Assembly (NCBI GenBank): GCA_001599755.1
Contig: BCHX01000001.1
Span: 7,373,555 to 7,437,554 of the forward strand
From: Gliomastix tumulicola
Taxonomy: Eukaryota > Ascomycota > Sordariomycetes > Hypocreales > Bionectriaceae
DNA length: 64,000 bases
Direction of reading: 5' to 3'
The position numbers and the translations under genes are program-made. Under the pieces are notes generated by a model, which ran no database searches, was not told the DNA's origin, and worked only from the letters and a program-made list of their open reading frames with translations. Shown in pieces: positions 11,787 to 23,325 of the stretch; within the stretch, counting starts at the first letter, position 1, and each line of letters starts with the position of its first letter.

Positions 11787-13457
11787 GGCTCGAGTCTCAC
11801 CTACAATGAGTGTTGCTGAATAGGCATGAGCAGCGTTCCGAATGAAATCAAAAGATCATAGAGGTGAGCCGAGTCTCTAAGTATTTATTATGATACATTG
11901 TACTAGGAAGCCGCGTGACTACATACAGTACGCGGCCTTCATGCACCGTCAAGCCCCGGATTTCTTCCCACGACAGTCGCCACACCAGCTGAGACATAAG
12001 ACGTGGGATATCCCAAATGTACTCCTTCTACGGGAGACAAGTCATTTTCTAAACACTGAATCTGAAATCGCCGAATGGATGTCGTGCTGTAACGTTAGCA
12101 AATTGGTCGTGATCAGGATGAGATCGCTAGGATTCAGCTCACCGGTGCGGAGACACGAACATGGAGTGCTTTGAGGGTGCAGCAGGCCCTTGCCCGGAAT
12201 GGCTTGGTAACAATATTGCTAATGCACGAAGCCCACCACCCATGCGGGATCTTTTTCCACGGAATCCAAATCCCGAGCTCCAGCTAGCAAATGCGAGAAA
12301 CGAGATGGATATCCTCGTTTGTCTCCAGGCGAAGAGAAAATCCCTCTCCGGTAGTCGTAGAAGACACGCCTAACTGTGCACATGCCCTGCTTGTCCAAAT
12401 TTCTGGATTTTGGGAGGAGGGGGGATGTTCAGGCTATGGCTACGGGCGCAAGCTTACTATGGCGAACAAACATGCTGGCACATGGTGGCCGTCTACCACC
12501 AAGCTAATGGATATTTGGCCTACACTATTCAGGTCATCACTTGGCACTGAAGGGCGGTCTAGAACCTCCGTTATTGGGCAAGCTCCGGGATATATCTGAG
12601 CGACTGTTTCTCGACGTCGCCCTGCCATACTGCACAGCAATACTCCATAGGGTAGCCGAATGGGCATCGGAGACAGGTGGCAGAAATAAACTTGCACGTG
12701 GCGATTGGGTTGGAGCCGAAATAATCCAGACTGGGCGAAGAGACACACACAGCATCCGGAATAGTCTGCTCTGGCCTCAACTCTCGTGGACATCGAAGAC
12801 ATCGAAGACATCGAAGACATCGAAGACACCCTCGCGGCCCCGAGACTCTTCGAGAGCAAGGCAGACTCGGCGCCGAGTGTGTTAGCGACGTGGGAACTGC
12901 ATGGCTCTCGCCCTAGCAAGCCCTAGCAAGCCCTGGCTGGGCAAGGTGGCTCCAGTAGTGGCGTGCGCCCGACCTGCTTCAGTGGCACGCGGGGTAGCTA
13001 AGTCCAGAACTCGTAGCGCTCGTTCCAGTCCCCTAATGCAGGAGGGGATCGCCCTTCTGGCAGCTTCCCTTAGCTCACCGTAGGGAGTCCAAATCATCCA
13101 TCCATCCCCAAGCGTGACCGCGTTTAACCTGCTTAAGCTCGATGCCGTGAGCAAGATCAGTCTTATCGCTAACTTTCGATAGGCCGCGCCCGTCTTCCCA
13201 GCTGGATCCGCCTCTCGGCCTGTCAAGAAGTCCAGCTGCTACTGTGCTTTTGACGGCGCGATGACGACCGTGCTCCCCGTCGCGCGCAGATATCCCGGCT
13301 TTCCCTCAGCCCGACTCCTTTCAATCCCACCATCCCTTCTGCATGCGTCAGCGCAGACTCTCCATTTGCATGTGATCTCGATCCCTGATACAGCGGTCGG
13401 CCACGGACTCGACCAGCACCAGAGAAACAACACGAACGCGATCGCAAGGGATATAAG
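11787..13457. other. Long intergenic region with short tandem repeat
   Basis: 1.7 kb between divergent genes with no supportable coding sequence. It contains a perfect 4x9-bp repeat (12791-12826) and a direct repeat of AGCAAGCCCT near 12917. It probably carries the promoters of the monooxygenase and of the Zn2Cys6 gene. Confidence 0.5.
12791..12826. repeat. Tandem repeat, 4 x CATCGAAGA
   Basis: Four perfect head-to-tail copies of the 9-mer CATCGAAGA lie in non-coding DNA. Read as codons it would be a repeating tripeptide, but no gene model crosses it. Confidence 0.9.
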
Positions 13458-16400
13458 ATGGTGGGAAAGAAACATGTGTCGAGCGCTTGTTTGAATTGCA
13501 GGCGGCGCAAGGTCAGGGTCAGTGCAACCACCCTCGAACGACGACGCGACACAGGATGCAGCTGCGCGCGCGGTGCTTCTGAATGCGCTGTAATCACGAC
13601 GGTCACTGACGATGCTGCTGCTGCTGCTGCTGCTGCTCTAGTGCGATGGCAACGAGACATGCGCCCACTGCCTGGCGGCGAATGTGCCCTGCGAGTACAA
13701 CGCCGAGGCCGACATGAGGAAGTGCGTCACGCCCTGAACCGCAGCAGACCGATTGCCCCTTCATCTATGCGGATCCAAGCCTAACCTCGTGGGTGTCGCG
13801 TCCAGGATCTCAGCGAAAAAGGTCATCAGCGAGCTCCGCGCCCGAGTCGATCAATTGGAGACGGCGCTCCGCCAGAACGGCCTCCAGCAGCACATCCAGC
13901 AAGCGGGACAGGACTGCCAGAATATCCTGAGCCTGTACGATTCGAGACCAGCAACGCACGATGCCAACGACAAAGACAGCTCGGGCGTTTCCCCAATCGC
14001 CAAATCAGCGCCCCCGACCGACGCTGCCGACGCTCCCGAGGCGCCCACAGCCACTACAGCCGGTTCTCCTCCACGACCCTCCGCGACCGGCGAGACACAG
14101 ACACAGACACAGACACAGACACAGACGCAGCCGCAGACGCAGTCTCAGACGCAGCGACGCCACCCAGCACCGAGCACTCCCGACACGACGGCGACTGCCA
14201 ACCACAGCGGGAGCCAGTCCGGGCCTTCACCGTCGAGCCACAGCCTTTTTGACCTTGTCGCGGATAACCGGGCAGGAAAGACGGACGACGACCCGCAGAT
14301 CATCTCGGCTCACCGCAATTCCGTCTCCTCGTCCGGCAAAGGCTACTCGCCCAGCTTCGCCAATGATTTCGTCTCCAAGTCGACCAGGGATTTCTTCAAG
14401 AGCACAGGCGTCGGAGCCGCTACAGCGCCCTCGCCAGCATCCAACGCAGGGGCTGGCCATGACGGTACGGACGCTGAAAGCATCGAGGAGATGCTCTCGG
14501 CGCGCATGGGCACGCTGCGCCTCGCCGAGGACGGCCAGATGCGATACTATGGCCCGACGTCCAATCTGCACGTGCAGACGGGCGGCTCCCACTTCCTCTC
14601 CCAATCCAAGATCCGCCAAGTAGCTACCGAAGGTGCGGGCGTTCTCCGGGGTCTCGGCCTCGACCGCGAGGTGTCTCTGTCCATGGAGCTGCATCTAGCA
14701 AAGCTGTATTTCACGTGGGAGGACCCCAACGTTCATGCGGTCGACGAGGATGTCTACTTCCAGGAGAAGCAGCGGTGGGCCGATGGCAATCGCACCACCA
14801 ACTACTACTCCGAGACGCTGAACAATGCCATGTGAGTGAGCGGCGCCCCGTCAATCGGCCGTGATGATGGTGTGAGGGAGCACTTGCTTATGCTGCTTTG
14901 CTGCTTTACAGATGCGCAATCGGAGCGAGCCTCGCCGTCGACGAAGATCTCGGATTCACCGATGTGAGGGCGTCCGAGTTTTTCTCTGCCCGCGCCAAGG
15001 CACTGCTCGACATTGAGATGGACAGCCCGACCATTGCCACCGTCCAGGCTCTCGTCGTGATGAGTGCGTCCGAGGCAGCATTAACAAGGGACGCCCGGGG
15101 CTGGCTCTATAGTGGTACGTTAGCCATGTATTTGTGTCTGTCCATAATGCACACCCTGGCTGACGGTCTTGGTGCAGGAATGGCGGCAAGATTGAGCGCC
15201 GACCTCGGCCTGCACATGGATGTTACGAACCACAAGGACCGTGGCCTCCTGACCGAGCGGGACACGAGGATCCGAGCGACAACCTTCTGGGGCGTCTTCA
15301 TCCACGAGGTGTAAGTGTCCATCCCATTTCAGCGTCCTGGTAGAACCTCACCAACCAACACCATTCAGCATGTGGAGTCTGTACGTTGGCCGCCCTTCTG
15401 GCCTTGGTGTACGCACAATATCTGTCGAACGACCGGATATCTCACTGGACGAAGCCAAGGCGAAGCTATGGGTGCCATATCCGCGCAATTCTGCACCGTC
15501 TGTGGTCCCGGCAGAGGGACTTTTCTTCCCCGCCCAGGCGATCACAGACGCAACGATCACGCAGTGCGAGTTCATGGCCAAGATCAACACGACCCTGTGA
15601 GTGTGTCTGTGTCTGTACTCTCGGCTCCTCTGCCGAAAATTACTCACCAGTAGGCAAGGTACTCGGGTCGAATCCTGCAGATCAACGATCTCGTGGGATT
15701 TCTTATCCAGACGAAGGCGGCTCTATACGAGTGGAGGGAAAACCTGCCCGCGTCACTAAAGGTTGATCTGAGCGACCCTTCACGAGCATATATTCCGTCA
15801 ATATTGCAGATTCAGTAAGCGGAAGCCGTGCTGCAGTGGGACGTAGAGGCATGACACTAACTGATCTCTGCAGTATGCAATTCTATGCCTTGCTAATAAC
15901 ACTGTACCGGCCGTATCTTTCCACGTCATTGATGCATCAGAATAGAGACGAGATCTCGGCAGAGTCTGTGGCCGCTCTCCGTAGAGTTCCCGCAGACTGT
16001 ATCGAGGCTGCTCGTCGCACGACGGAATATCTGCGCTGCTATCAAAAGCAGCATACGATGGCCAGGTCCAACATACAGATGGTCCATATCGTCTTCACAA
16101 CAGCTGTCATCTTCATCTACGACATCTGCGGACGGAGCAATGACCAAGCATGGACTTCACAACGCGACTTGCAGTTCTGCTCTGACCTCCTCTCGCAGCT
16201 TGGAAGGTGCTTCGGCAACGCCAACCGAGCACACGAGGTCACTGTTCTCACCAAACACCAGTGGTGGAATGTCAAGACCGATCGCAAGGCGCGATCTGCC
16301 GCTGCCAAGCGAGACAGTGGTAATATGTCCGGAGGCGGTAGCTGGGGTGATGACGACGTAGGAGGCGACGCGGCCGATAGGAGGAGGAGACGGTATAGCC

Positions 16401-16663
16401 CGCCAGCGAGCGACACCGCACCGCAGCCTTTCACAGTCCCGCCGCTGTCGAATGTCTTTGAGCCCTTCGATCAGTACGCCGAGCCGGTTCCGTTCACCGC
16501 CGGGTTTGGCGTAGTGGAAGATACGGTGTATGACAATGATAACCATCTGTTCATGGACGATGCAGAGCTGTACATGAACAACATGGCTGGGCAGATGGAG
16601 TGGTTTGACCCTTCGCAGCTTTACACTGCAGATGGTCCCGCCAATAAGGATGGCGTTAGCTAG
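13458..16663 (+). CDS. Zn2Cys6 transcription factor with fungal-specific TF domain
   Basis: A nuclear DNA-binding regulator. The exons are 13458-13517, 13642-13721, 13806-14831, 14912-15114, 15178-15310, 15369-15596, 15659-15814 and 15874-16663 (891 aa). The zinc cluster is complete and split by the first intron: C11-x2-C14-x6-C21-x5-C27-x2-C30-x6-C37, with RRRK between. A short heptad-like helix (KKVISELRARVDQLE) follows as linker/dimerisation element. A Ser/Pro/Thr/Gln-rich low-complexity region includes a QT repeat. The middle-homology domain then runs from about residue 270, with LNNAICAIGASLA and MWSLYVGRPSGL. One acceptor (15658) is AAG rather than CAG, chosen because only it keeps the frame. 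The first intron holds a CTG run. The target pathway is unknown; the zinc dehydrogenase downstream is one candidate. Confidence 0.87.
13614..13638. repeat. CTG trinucleotide run in an intron
   Basis: About eight CTG units sit directly before the acceptor of the first intron of the Zn2Cys6 gene. They may act as its pyrimidine-containing tract. Seen directly in sequence. Confidence 0.85.
14094..14150 (+). repeat. CAGACA-type coding repeat (Gln-Thr repeat)
   Basis: Hexanucleotide repeats encode alternating Gln and Thr, then degrade to QPQTQSQTQ, inside the disordered region of the Zn2Cys6 factor. Such tracts often vary in length between strains. Confidence 0.85.
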
Positions 16664-17595
16664 TCTTCACGTAGTCCATTGTCGTCTCTGTTCTGCCTTT
16701 CATGGCTTTTTGAGATTGCCGATCTTGGCGCTTTTGCTTTTCGCTACTATGGCTGTGATTGTAGTTTTTGGGCTATTGGCTGGATGGATGAGGTGGTGAA
16801 TGTTACTATAATGTCGAGAAAGGTAATGAAGTTAATGATGACGAAGAACTGATCATTAAAATGGGCGCTTGTGAAGGGTGCATAACTTTGCAGCGTAGGC
16901 AGAATGGGCACCGAGCTTCTTTCTCTCAAATGAACAGAGGAAGGCAACATAAATAAGCGAAAGTGGGCTGGACAGGGCCTTTTCTACCTGCGTCCCGTTG
17001 CTTCGGATCACTAATTCCAGGGCAGGGGACGGGAAATGCATGCCGAAGCCATGTAGGATTCTGGGTGGTCCCCTCCAGTAGGCCAACCACTGCGAACGAA
17101 CTAGCTGATTGGCCGTCTGTCGTCTGCTGTGCCACACCCGGAAATCACTTGGCCGCTAACTCGAACGTAAGGGCAAGTGCTCGTTGGTACATGGGACCTT
17201 GGGAATGGGCAAGTCCATAGATGGGGGACTGGAGCCATGTTGGTGATAAGAGCTCCTGTGATTATGTGCAAAGTATCTACAAGGCCCACTCATAGGTCCG
17301 ATCTGTTCACTATCATCGACAGCCACACTACCAAGACAACAAGATGAGGTGGGTGTTGGGACTTTGTGACTGTTGGTGCCAGGGATAAGCTTCGTGCCTG
17401 TTCCCCCCAACACAGCCCGGCATACTCAACATGAGTCAACATACGACTCTTAATAAGCCAAGCAGACTTCATAAAACACTCACAGAGAAGTATACAATAA
17501 TGAGAGAAAGAGCCCTTTAAAGATTCACTAATGATTCAACACTAGGTAGTCATCGTGTATAGCCTCTGGCAATCATGCTATCGATCTGCTACAGT
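16664..17595. other. Convergent intergenic spacer
   Basis: 0.93 kb between the 3' ends of the Zn2Cys6 gene and the dehydrogenase gene. I see no supportable gene, repeat or RNA. Open frames here are short and without similarity. Confidence 0.5.
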
Positions 17596-18856
17596 CTACT
17601 TCTCCGCGTCAAATATCACCTTGAGAACCTTCATTGAGTCAAACAGCTCATAGCCTTCAACTGCTTCGCTAAGAGGCATGACCTTTTGCGTCATGAAGCT
17701 GTCTCCAATTAGTCTCGAAGCCTTCGCATGGCCATCATCAGGGCGTTACTCACTCTAGAAGGTGCTGCTTTTTCTCAAGAAGCGCTAGGGCTTGGAGAAA
17801 GATACCTGTCGTGGAAGAGAGGTTAGCAGGGCAGGGGGGTCTTGAAGATGGAGAGCGATCTTACTCCTCACTGGGCACCGGCCCATCTGAATGGTCAGGT
17901 TCTTGCCATATGCCTGGTTACCTGTCCATGGGATTTCCCCATTATGCACACCAACGCTTGATATGGTGCCCCAAGGCCGCAAAAGCTTGAAGCCCATCTC
18001 CAACGCAGAACTGTGGCCGACCACCTCAATGACAGCATCAGCTCCGCGCCCGTCTGTCAGCTCCTTGACTCTCTGAGCAAGTTGATCGCCCTGAGTCTGG
18101 TAGTTCCACGGTTCAGCGCCCAGTGACTGAGCCGTCTGGAGCCTGGCTTCGACGCCATCCACAGCCAGAAGAGCCTTGGGTTGATATTCGAGCGCAGAGA
18201 TTAAGGCGCAGAGCCCGACAGGACCGCACCCGATGAGCACTACCACGCTATCTTTGAGGTCTGTCTTGATAGCAGCGTTATGAGCGGCGAAGAAGCCGGT
18301 AGGGAAGATGTCAGCCATGAGGCAGAGCTTCTTGTCTTCGATTGTTGGGGGAGCCTTGACCGCCGTCCCGTCTGCCAGAGGTATCCGAACATACTCGGCC
18401 TGTCCACCGTCGAGTGCCGGGCAGCCGAACAGGAGAGACTGCTCGCAACGTGACGAGTGGCCACGGCTGCAATAGAAGCATGTACCACAGCTGACTGTGA
18501 AAGGACAGACGATGGAGTCGCCAGGTTTCAGAGTCTGGACTGATTCTCCAGCCTCAACCACCACACCAGTGAACTCATGGCCCATGATGAATCCCGTGTC
18601 CGATGGCTGATGACCTCGGAAGACGTGCAGCTCGCTATGGTGAAGCAAGATTAGTGAGGCATTAGCAGGAGCGTCATGCATGCTCGTCCCCCGCTCGCTC
18701 TTTTGATCTGAACAAAACGTACCTGCCGCACAGCGCCGTGTAGCGGACCTTGACAATGACATCTCGAGGATCCTGGATCTTGGGCACGGGTCTCTCTTCC
18801 ACCGCTACCTTTTTCACCTCCTTGAAGACGACCGCGCGCATAGTGTCGGGAGCCAT
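17596..18856 (-). CDS. Zinc-dependent alcohol dehydrogenase (MDR family)
   Basis: A medium-chain NAD(P)-dependent dehydrogenase oxidising an alcohol or polyol in the cytosol. The exons are 18856-18723, 18634-17865, 17805-17754 and 17698-17596 (352 aa, normal for the family). The catalytic zinc site has C43 (ALCGSE, across the first intron) and GHE. The structural zinc site is C-x2-C-x2-C-x7-C in SCGTCFYCSRGHSSRC. The nucleotide-binding motif is GCGPVGLCA. The two small last exons were placed by frame and by the usual C-terminus (helix, then SEAVEGYELFDSMKVLKVIF). The upstream ATG at 18856 encodes MAPDTMRAVVF, a standard beginning. The closest general resemblance is to alcohol/threonine/formaldehyde-type dehydrogenases. 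The substrate is undetermined. Confidence 0.87.
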
Positions 18857-19612
18857 GGTGGAGGGTGATGTGAGTCGAAAAAGCTGGTTGATATGCGGGG
18901 ATGCTGAGGCGTCACTCGACGCTTTAAGAGGAGCAGCGACAGCTGAGCAAATGCGGGGCAGATGGGCTGATTTCTTCCACCCTGTCCAATCGGCTTGATT
19001 TTAGCTCATGGTGACGATTTATGAGCCGAGGCGCTTGCTGCCGCGTTACCGATCTCGCTTCTTCCCGCTGCCTCTAATTGTGCGTTCTGACGGGGGTGCA
19101 AATCCGTGTAGTTGCCATTCCGAGACCGATAGTAAGGGCGTGGCATTAATCAGGTACCCTGGGCGTCTCACGGATACTAGTAGTACGGGTCTGCTGAAAT
19201 GACAGGGAGGTTTCTCTCCTTGCGGCAGCCAAGCACTGTCGGTGATTTTCTTCTGATTTATTGACGTGCAGTGCAGGATCAAGCTCCGTCTCTCGTTTGG
19301 CTTGGGAATAGGACCAACTATCAATAGATTTGGTTAAGCGATTCAGCCTCACCTCTTTCTGCCAGCTCTCGTTTAGAGGGGGTACATTCACCGCGGAAAG
19401 AACGAGAAGACTCCCGGTTCCAACACCGGAATAACATATTGGAATATAGCTCATAAAATCAACTGGCTAAGAAAATCGCTCTATCATTTAGAAAAAAAAA
19501 ACCTCATCCTCGTACATAAACTGTAAGATGGCCTCATTCCTCCTCATCCCTGCCCTCAAACATAAAGGCTCTGGATCAGGAGATCATCCTAGCTGCCTCC
19601 AGCAAGCCCCGA
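18857..19612. other. Intergenic spacer
   Basis: 0.75 kb with no supportable gene. It should hold the dehydrogenase promoter and the 3' UTR of the DsbA-like gene. A short poly-A run lies at about 19491-19501. Confidence 0.5.
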
Positions 19613-20364
19613 TCAGCAGGTCAGCCCATTGGCCTGGCCTCCGGCGGCTGAGTTCTCCTTGGCTGCCACAAGCTGCTGCAAAAAGACGGTGACATCCTGC
19701 GCTCCGTTGATCTGGTACTTGCCATCGATGGTGAAGTTTGGCACGCCAGAGATGCCCTCACCGTACGACTGGCTCACCTCCTTGTCGACCTCTGAGCCCC
19801 CAGAGTCCTTGGCCAGCCACTCCTGGGCCTCGGCGGGATCCAAACCACCCTTTTCAGCTGCGGTAACAAGCATGTCGTGAGAGGTGACGTCGCCGCCATT
19901 CTCGAAGTAGGAGAGGAAGAGCTGCTCCATGACCTTGTCCTGCACAGTGAGGGACTTGGTTTTCGCCAGCTGCACGAGACGGTGAGCGTCACGCGTGTTG
20001 CCAACTAGCCCTTGAGACGTGAAGTCAATCCCGTCGCCGCGGCCCATGGCACGCATGTTATCCCTCAGGGCCTCCCACCGAGGACCAAATTTCTGGGCCA
20101 TGCGCTCATTGACCGGCGTTCCCGTCTTAGGGAGCGTCGGGTCCAAGTAAAAAGGAGCCCACGTGACGTTGAAGCTATCGTCGCGGCCTCCCGGAACGGA
20201 CTGCTTGTAGATTTCAATTGCCTTCTCGAGGCGTCTCTTGCCGATGAAGCACTAGTATGAGGGGTTAGCAGCAAACCAGGGTCGGGGATTGATCACGGCG
20301 GGGATGAGAGACATACAAAGGGACACACAACGTCCGAGACGATCTTGATGTTGATGGCCGTCAT
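19613..20364 (-). CDS. DsbA/FrnE-like thioredoxin-fold oxidoreductase
   Basis: A small thioredoxin-fold protein of the DsbA/FrnE (2-hydroxychromene-2-carboxylate isomerase-like) group, expected to handle dithiol-disulfide exchange or glutathione-linked chemistry. The exons are 20364-20317 and 20251-19613 (228 aa). The active-site CPFC motif (C14-C17) is split by the intron, and the typical N-terminus IKIVSDVVCPFC supports the first exon. Later features are the helical insert with GLVGNTRDAHRL, the cis-proline loop SGVPNFTIDGKY and the final INGAQ helix. There is no signal peptide, so it is probably cytosolic. The promoter side contains the only ambiguous base in the window (N at 20532). Confidence 0.9.
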
Positions 20365-20531
20365 GGTGGTGGCAGCTTCAGTTCTCTTCCAAATGTTGAT
20401 CAGGGGATGAGGATGAGAATGCGTTCTTGCAGGGGGACAAGCGAGGTCCACAGATGAAGGAAATTCTGGAGACTTATAAAGGTGCCATTATCTTGTATAG
20501 AGGCGGCACAGGTGGTGAATTACAAATCAAA

Positions 20532-20532
20532 N
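20532..20532. other. Ambiguous base (N)
   Basis: This is the single undetermined base in the window. It lies in non-coding DNA upstream of the DsbA-like gene. Confidence 0.99.
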
Positions 20533-20792
20533 CCCCGCCACTTGGCCGCCTCCCGCTCGGAAGTCCGACGTCTCGCACATTCCAGAGCTCAGAGTCATCA
20601 CATAATTTGGCCACCGAGCCCCACTCCGAGAGGTGGCGTCCAAGCATTTATTTATATTGAGATTTGAAAGCATGAACGTGCACGATATATTGGTTTCGTT
20701 ATGGCTCATTGGATGCTCACAGTCTTAACCTGGAATCCGCGGACTGCGGAAAATCAAGCCACTGGGTGAACATAACCTGGCCCAGCCACCAT

Positions 20793-22576
20793 TCAGTCTC
20801 TTCTTTCGCGGCTCTCGACGGCAACCACCCCTCCTTCATCATCTACGTTCTTCATCTCCACTGCGTGAACGGCGCTCACAGCTGCGTCGAAGTTCTCGCG
20901 GCCATCAAATACTATCATCCGTTAGCATTTGTTGAAGTCTGGATATCCCGAGGGGCGCTTACGGGTGGCAATTTCTTCAAGAGAAAGGCCTTTGGTCTCG
21001 ACAAAAGTGAAGTAAATGACGACGAGAACGAGCAGAATGAAGACGGTGGTGATGATGTAGTATCTCCAGGCGATGTTCTGAATCCCGATGGGGTTGATGT
21101 AGTTGACGATGAAGGTTGACATCGACAGGCAGAAGAACATCCATGAGAAGAGGAACCCTCGCTGTTTCGTCGTGGCTAACTCCAGAGGGTAGGCAACAAC
21201 CAAAGGGAGCCAGCAGATCTATGTATGTCAGCATTGCTGTGGCGCCTTCTCACAGTCTCGGGAAACACATACACCTGGCCATAATTAGCATCCGCCTATC
21301 AGATCCGGTAAATGATTGGCACTTACCGTAGAAACCATTGTAAACGAACATCATGGCAACCACGCCAATGCCATATGCGTTGGAGTTGTTGGTCGTGTAC
21401 TTGGCGCTCAGAGCTGTCCATACCACGAACGCGAGCATCATGCCAATGGTACTGAACAGGAACAGGAACCGTTTCTTCATTTTGGGGATGACCCATCCTG
21501 CCGCAAGCCCCACGATCCAGGTCCAGATGTTAATGATACCGTTGATGAGCGTCTTTTCCTTGGTGCTGGTGAGTCCGACCCCATCAAGGATTTGGGGCAG
21601 ATAGGCGCTGATGAGACCCGATCCGCAGCATTGAGAGCCGACCGCAACGACTGTGGCGATGAAAAGGCGATGCAGATTGCCCTTGTGCGAGAGGAATGCG
21701 TGAATATCAGTCTTGGTAAAGCGTAGGCGCGTTGCGTCGGCCTCAATGCCGGCAATGATTTCCTCGATTTCGGCTCGAACAAGGGGAGTCTCGATGCCTC
21801 CCCCGTGATACTTGATGAGGATTTGCCGAGCCTTCTCTTCCTGACCGCGCGTCATCAGCCACCGTGGAGATTCGGGGCAGAAGAAGATGGTCAGGACTTG
21901 GTAGACTGGCAGGACGATCTGAAGGATGCAGGGAATTTGCCACGACAAGTTGCCAGGGATGTTTCGCGTGCCATACGCAATCCAAGCCCCCAGGATCAAC
22001 CCAACGTAGATGGTGGTGTTGTACATGGCGGTGATTCGGGCTCTCTGGCTTGGATGAGCTAGTTCGGTGATGAGAACGGGGGCTGCAATCTGTGTCCCCG
22101 TTGACCCAAATCCGAGCAGAAGCTTCCCTGCGACGAACATCTCGAAGTTGGTTGAAAACGTTTGCATGATCGCCATAGAAACCACGATGATCGATCCAAT
22201 CAGACACATGACGCGGCGGCCGAACTTCTGGATGATGATCGGGGCAATGAAGATAGTCGCCGCACCTCCCAACTGCGTAGACGACCCGTAGAATCCAAGA
22301 CGAGCTCCGGTTGGATGACCAAACTTCTCGTTGAATGCATCCAGCGACTGGAGTGAGTTCGTCATGGCGATATCGAAGCCCCAAGCTGCCATGGTCACCA
22401 TCGGGGCTAACTGCGAGATTGTGAGCTCGCCGCATGTAACAACAATGCTAGAGCGAAATTACCATGAGGAAGTTTAGTTTTAGAACATGAGGCTTCTTCC
22501 ACAGCCCTTTGGTCGACGTATCATGAACGTGGATGGCATCATCCACTGATGGATGGCGCTCATTATCGCCGGTCAT
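20793..22576 (-). CDS. MFS sugar transporter requiring a 2-nt exon
   Basis: A plasma-membrane sugar carrier of the Sugar_tr family. The exons are 22576-22463, 22410-21327, 21274-21273 (2 nt), 21218-20963 and 20911-20793 (524 aa). Signatures include QKFGRR, FCPESPRWLM, WIPKMKKR-like loops and the terminal FVETKGLSLEEIATLFDG. Between 21326 and 21219 there are two textbook introns (GTAAGT..GCTAAT..CAG and GTATGT..GCTGAC..TAG) separated by only GT. Removing both gives FYG-ICWLPLVVAYPLE, matching the conserved FYD-IAYSPLLVAYTVE region of relatives, and total length divides by three. Treating it as one intron breaks the frame. It is divergent from the GH95 gene across 0.75 kb, suggesting shared control and import of the GH95 substrate. 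Confidence 0.85.
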
Positions 22577-23325
22577 GATTCGTAGAGAGTATGGGAAAAG
22601 ATTCGAAGCGGTGTATGTCTGTACGGAAGTACTTGATGCTGAAGGACGTGTTAGTGCAACACTCTAACATGATACAAATAGCAACGGCTTATATATTACA
22701 GAGAGGCCCCTATACGTACCTGAAAGTCCCTTTGAAGTACACCGCAGAGTCACCCGACCGATCGGAACCTAGATATATTTAGCCTAAGCGGGTATTTAAC
22801 AGAGAGATGGTGGTCACGGATGCGAGACACCGAAACCACGAGTTACACCGAACGGTCAAGTCGGGCGCGAAAGAAACGTGAAAGGATGAAGGGAGGGGAA
22901 AGGGACGAGAAGCGCAAGGACGTCTTCACGAGTCATTGCCCCAGACCCCAGCTAGCCCGACACAACACACAAGGGCGACCCCGCACACTGGCTCAGGTGT
23001 AGGCCACAAGTTAGCTTGGAGAAAGTCCAAGTCACTGGGCAGCAGACCGGGCTATCCTTGGTATTGAGTTGGCTGTTTAGGCTGATTCGGAAATATCGGG
23101 TTTTTGAATAACTCTCTCGTTGTTCAAAACTGCTTGGCAGGCTTCACTAAGACTGAGAAAGAAGTGATGGTCTCAGCCAAGACGAACGAAGTGGGCTATG
23201 CTCAAGGGCTAAAAAGCCGACGGCTCATGAGTCATGGGACATTGCGTTCCTTTATTTATCGTCTGATCAGACTGAAAAGGCCCGGCCCATCATCCTGTGC
23301 TTCACACTGATCACAGGAATCAACA
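22577..23325. other. Divergent promoter region, sugar transporter / GH95
   Basis: 750 bases between two head-to-head genes with no coding sequence. A TATA-like element lies at 22689-22696, about 115 nt before the transporter start. A shared regulator for both genes is plausible but no specific operator is recognised. Confidence 0.5.
22689..22696 (-). promoter_or_regulatory. TATA-like box (ATATATAA on the minus strand)
   Basis: An ATATATAA stretch about 115 nt upstream of the minus-strand ATG at 22576, suitable as core promoter of the transporter. Sequence-based only. Confidence 0.4.

Noticed and set aside
15650..15658. Canonical CAG acceptor just before TAGG in the Zn2Cys6 gene
   Set aside because: It puts the following exon in the wrong frame; the AAG acceptor eight bases later restores LYSGRILQINDLVGF.
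21219..21326. Single 108-nt intron in the sugar transporter
   Set aside because: Gives a frame shift before the conserved LPLVVAYPLE helix. Only the two-intron model with the 2-nt exon keeps frame and homology.
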